A DNA stretch of 64,000 nt. Source: Skeletonema tropicum. Its lineage: Eukaryota > Bacillariophyta > Thalassiosirophyceae > Thalassiosirales > Thalassiosiraceae. Made by a program: the position numbers and the translations under genes. Shown here piece after piece: positions 61,901 through 64,000 of this stretch (position 1 is the first letter of the stretch; every line of letters starts with the position of its first letter). The notes under the pieces were generated by a model, which did not search any database, was not told the origin of the DNA, and saw nothing but the letters and a program-made list of their open reading frames with translations. The stretch is from positions 62,001 through 126,000 of the forward strand of contig CM074131.1 of the NCBI GenBank assembly GCA_037178625.1, in the 5' to 3' direction.

Positions 61901-64000
61901 TGATGAGAATTCGACTACCGTCACTCCCATCAATGTTGAACAGACCTATGGTGGTGATCTGCTCCTCGAGTCTGCTGTCGACGATGAGATTTGCGAAACA
62001 CTTCCAAATCCATATGACAACGACTACCGTGGGGCTGACAAAGTCAACCCTGAGGATGTCCCGTCTCGTTTTAATCCCGATAAGCCTGTGTTTGCCAAAC
62101 TCTCAGACGGAAGTTATGCGCTGTATGACTCGCGCCTCGTTACTACTGAGAATACTCTTGAGAATCCAACTCCAGATGGAGGAGGCAAATCCGTCCTACG
62201 TTCTACTATTCGTGCTCAACGTGACGGATTCAAGGCCGTTGTTGCGCCAGATGGTCGTGCAGAGTTTTTCGTCTTCAATGATCATAATATTGCTCTGTGC
62301 AACAATGAGCAGCCCAACTTCTTGAATCGTGACTCTTGTGTGCTGACTTATGACGAAAATGCCTGCGTAAAAGAGTACGAGCAATCGACGAACACGTTCA
62401 TTGACGTCCAATTGGTCCTTACTTTCGATGAGGAGACTATGGCGAAGATGCACAATGTAACTCGTGCGAGTTACCGAGAGGCATCGCCTGGCTTTGCCGA
62501 AAAAGACAACAGTCGTTTCATTTATGCTGTGAAGAACTTGCGCTTTGATGATTCGATTGCTGATGGCACTCTTGCGGGGACCAAGATCGATCTTCCTTGT
62601 TACAGAAAAGACGGCAACCCAACCTCTAGGTGGATTCCAAGATCTGACCTTGATTCTTCTACATGCACCAATAGCCTCCAAGAAAATACTGTCGCTGTGT
62701 TGAAGCATGCATTGGAGACCAGCAACGATGAGAATCCGTACATTCGAGATATCGTCTTGTGGAACCAGATGGAAGAGGATGCCTGTAACGAAGCGGATTT
62801 GGCAGAGTTTGGCATGTTGATCATGACATCTGAGGGGTGCTGGGAGAATGTCCATCCGGATTACATGTGAGTACAATACCCTTTTAGCTCTTCTTCATCT
62901 GTACTTGTTTTTGTTCTCGTGCTAACTTTCTTGCATCGAACTCATTGTCGGTAGGTCTATCATCGATTTCACCAACTACGTGGCTGAACATCCAATGCCC
63001 ACCCTTCCAGATACTTCCATCACTGGATTCAAGAACGTAGGATTTATGGATTACCCTGAATTTCACCCCATGTCCTACTTTGAAGATCTGAAGAAAGAAG
63101 AAGGTGTTCAAATCCGATCTCTTGCTCGATATCTCTATCCTGTTACAGGCCGAGTCAATCAAAATGCAAGATTCGGGGACAAGATGATTGTGGACCAATT
63201 CTCTCAGCTGATTGGCATGAGTGGTGATCGACTCAATCTTTTGGCTGTTGCAGATAATCTTGGAACGATGATGCTTTCGAACCATGTCGAGTCCAACCGC
63301 GGTGGAGGCACTTTGGTTTGTGGATCACCCAATGAAGTCGCTCCCGATCCTCTCCTTGATGACTACTTTGATGGTTTGGAAGCCGATCAGGCTTGTTTCG
63401 GCTGTCAATCGTCGTATGTCAACTACTACCAACAGAAGCAGAGTGTTTGGACAATGATCGCACTTGAGGCGGAAGACCAGCTCTGTCAACGGATGGCGTG
63501 GTCTTTGTACGAACATTTGAATGTGGGCATCACAACGGCGCCAGATAACACTGAGACGAACCTCTACTCCTACGACATCTTGACTAGACATTGCTTTGGG
63601 TCGTATTTTGATATTTTGAAGGAAATGGTGTACAATCCTAAGATTGGTGAGCAATTCAACTCTGTTGGATCTGCATCTGCCAGGCTAAAGTGGGATGTGC
63701 ACAATGAACTTGTTCTTCCTGACGAGAATCTTGGGAGAGAGATCATGCAGGTGAGCATTCATTCTCAATATCTGTTTCATTATTTTACTCCGAGCCTCTT
63801 CAATCATCTAACCGCCACGCTTTTGTAACCACCTCGAAGCTGTTCACAATTGGTATGCATGAGCTTAATTATGATGGTACGGAAACTCGAGATGAGTACG
63901 GCAGACTTATTCAGACTTACGACAACTACGATATCATGTCGAACGCCAGGGTGTTGACAGGATTTATCTACACAGCTCGTAGAGGAAATGTTGAAGAGCT
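58999..64000 (+). CDS. Secreted DUF1800 protein with CBM4/9-like insertions (partial, frameshift near 60010)
   Basis: Exons are 58999-60203, 60325-61739, 61829-62866, 62955-63750 and 63840 to beyond the window; introns of 121, 89, 88 and 89 bp are GT-AG and keep phase. I favour the ATG at 58999 ('caccATG'), which opens a signal peptide (MLLKLSVLLTSATFIGAQ); an upstream in-frame ATG at 58864 would bury it. RFLHQTTFGPTSDELDALEA and later LGREIMQ|LFTIGMHELN are DUF1800 landmarks. Exon 2 carries two segments like CBM4/9 carbohydrate-binding domains (GSTSLEVVGGRGFIMRQVGN; YYLDDFKVEKV; then NPDFALSFQYWKA). A Ser/Pro/Thr linker precedes them. Sense jumps by one base between about 60000 and 60021, so a real frameshift or sequence error splits exon 1. 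Secreted or surface role is likely. Confidence 0.82.

Overview
This window is nuclear DNA of a eukaryotic alga, most likely a centric diatom of the Thalassiosirales. The basis is mixed. Genes are short with few introns of about 80-120 bp (GT-AG, plus one GC-AG). There is a large secreted Cys-rich protein with CBM14-like chitin-binding modules. There are a 2OG-Fe(II) oxygenase and a DUF1800/CBM protein. The transposase and tyrosine-recombinase retrotransposon families are ones I know to be abundant in centric-diatom genomes. No species is assigned.

Layout. (1) 1-7243: a direct duplication (period 3075 bp) of a chitin-binding-type secreted protein gene; the left copy is cut off after about 327 residues, the right copy is complete (1044 aa). 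(2) 7262-20313: a tandem array of three ~4.1-kb units plus a partial fourth. Each unit carries a minus-strand acidic/Cys-containing protein gene (copies 1 and 4 intact, copies 2 and 3 sharing a 1-bp deletion) and a plus-strand decayed DDE-type transposase. Mosaic divergence shows that the array grew by unequal crossing-over inside the acidic-protein gene. (3) 20314-23301: mostly non-coding, with a ~110-bp-arm imperfect inverted repeat. (4) 23302-30758: a tyrosine-recombinase (PAT/Ngaro/DIRS-type) retrotransposon on the minus strand with complete split direct repeats (A1-ORFs-B1-A2-B2). (5) 30759-36125: repeat-rich DNA, a second transposase locus (N- and C-terminal parts, catalytic middle missing) followed by another small minus-strand Asp/Asn-rich gene, the same gene order as in the array. 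(6) 36409-47070: dUTPase (3 exons), a MORN fragment, a coiled-coil protein, ribonucleotide reductase small subunit (3 exons, intact), an F-box/nucleotidyltransferase-like protein, and a truncated ribonucleotide reductase large subunit colliding with a minus-strand membrane-protein ORF. The 40.4-47.1 kb block is flanked by ~140-bp inverted repeats. (7) 47071-55219: tandem G-rich repeats, a zinc-finger repeat protein, a prolyl-4-hydroxylase-like gene broken by a tRNA-derived SINE with perfect 15-bp target duplication, a ~514-bp foldback element, and a 2-TM protein. (8) 55220-64000: ESF1 rRNA-processing factor and the 5' part of a DUF1800 secreted protein gene that runs off the window.

How the genes relate. 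dUTPase and the two ribonucleotide reductase genes belong to dNTP supply and lie within 9 kb of each other, which is unusual clustering. The rest are unrelated host genes separated by mobile DNA. The most novel-looking signal is the repeated pairing of a plus-strand transposase with an opposite-strand small acidic ORF, seen in the array and again at 32.5-36.1 kb, together with the mosaic history of the array.
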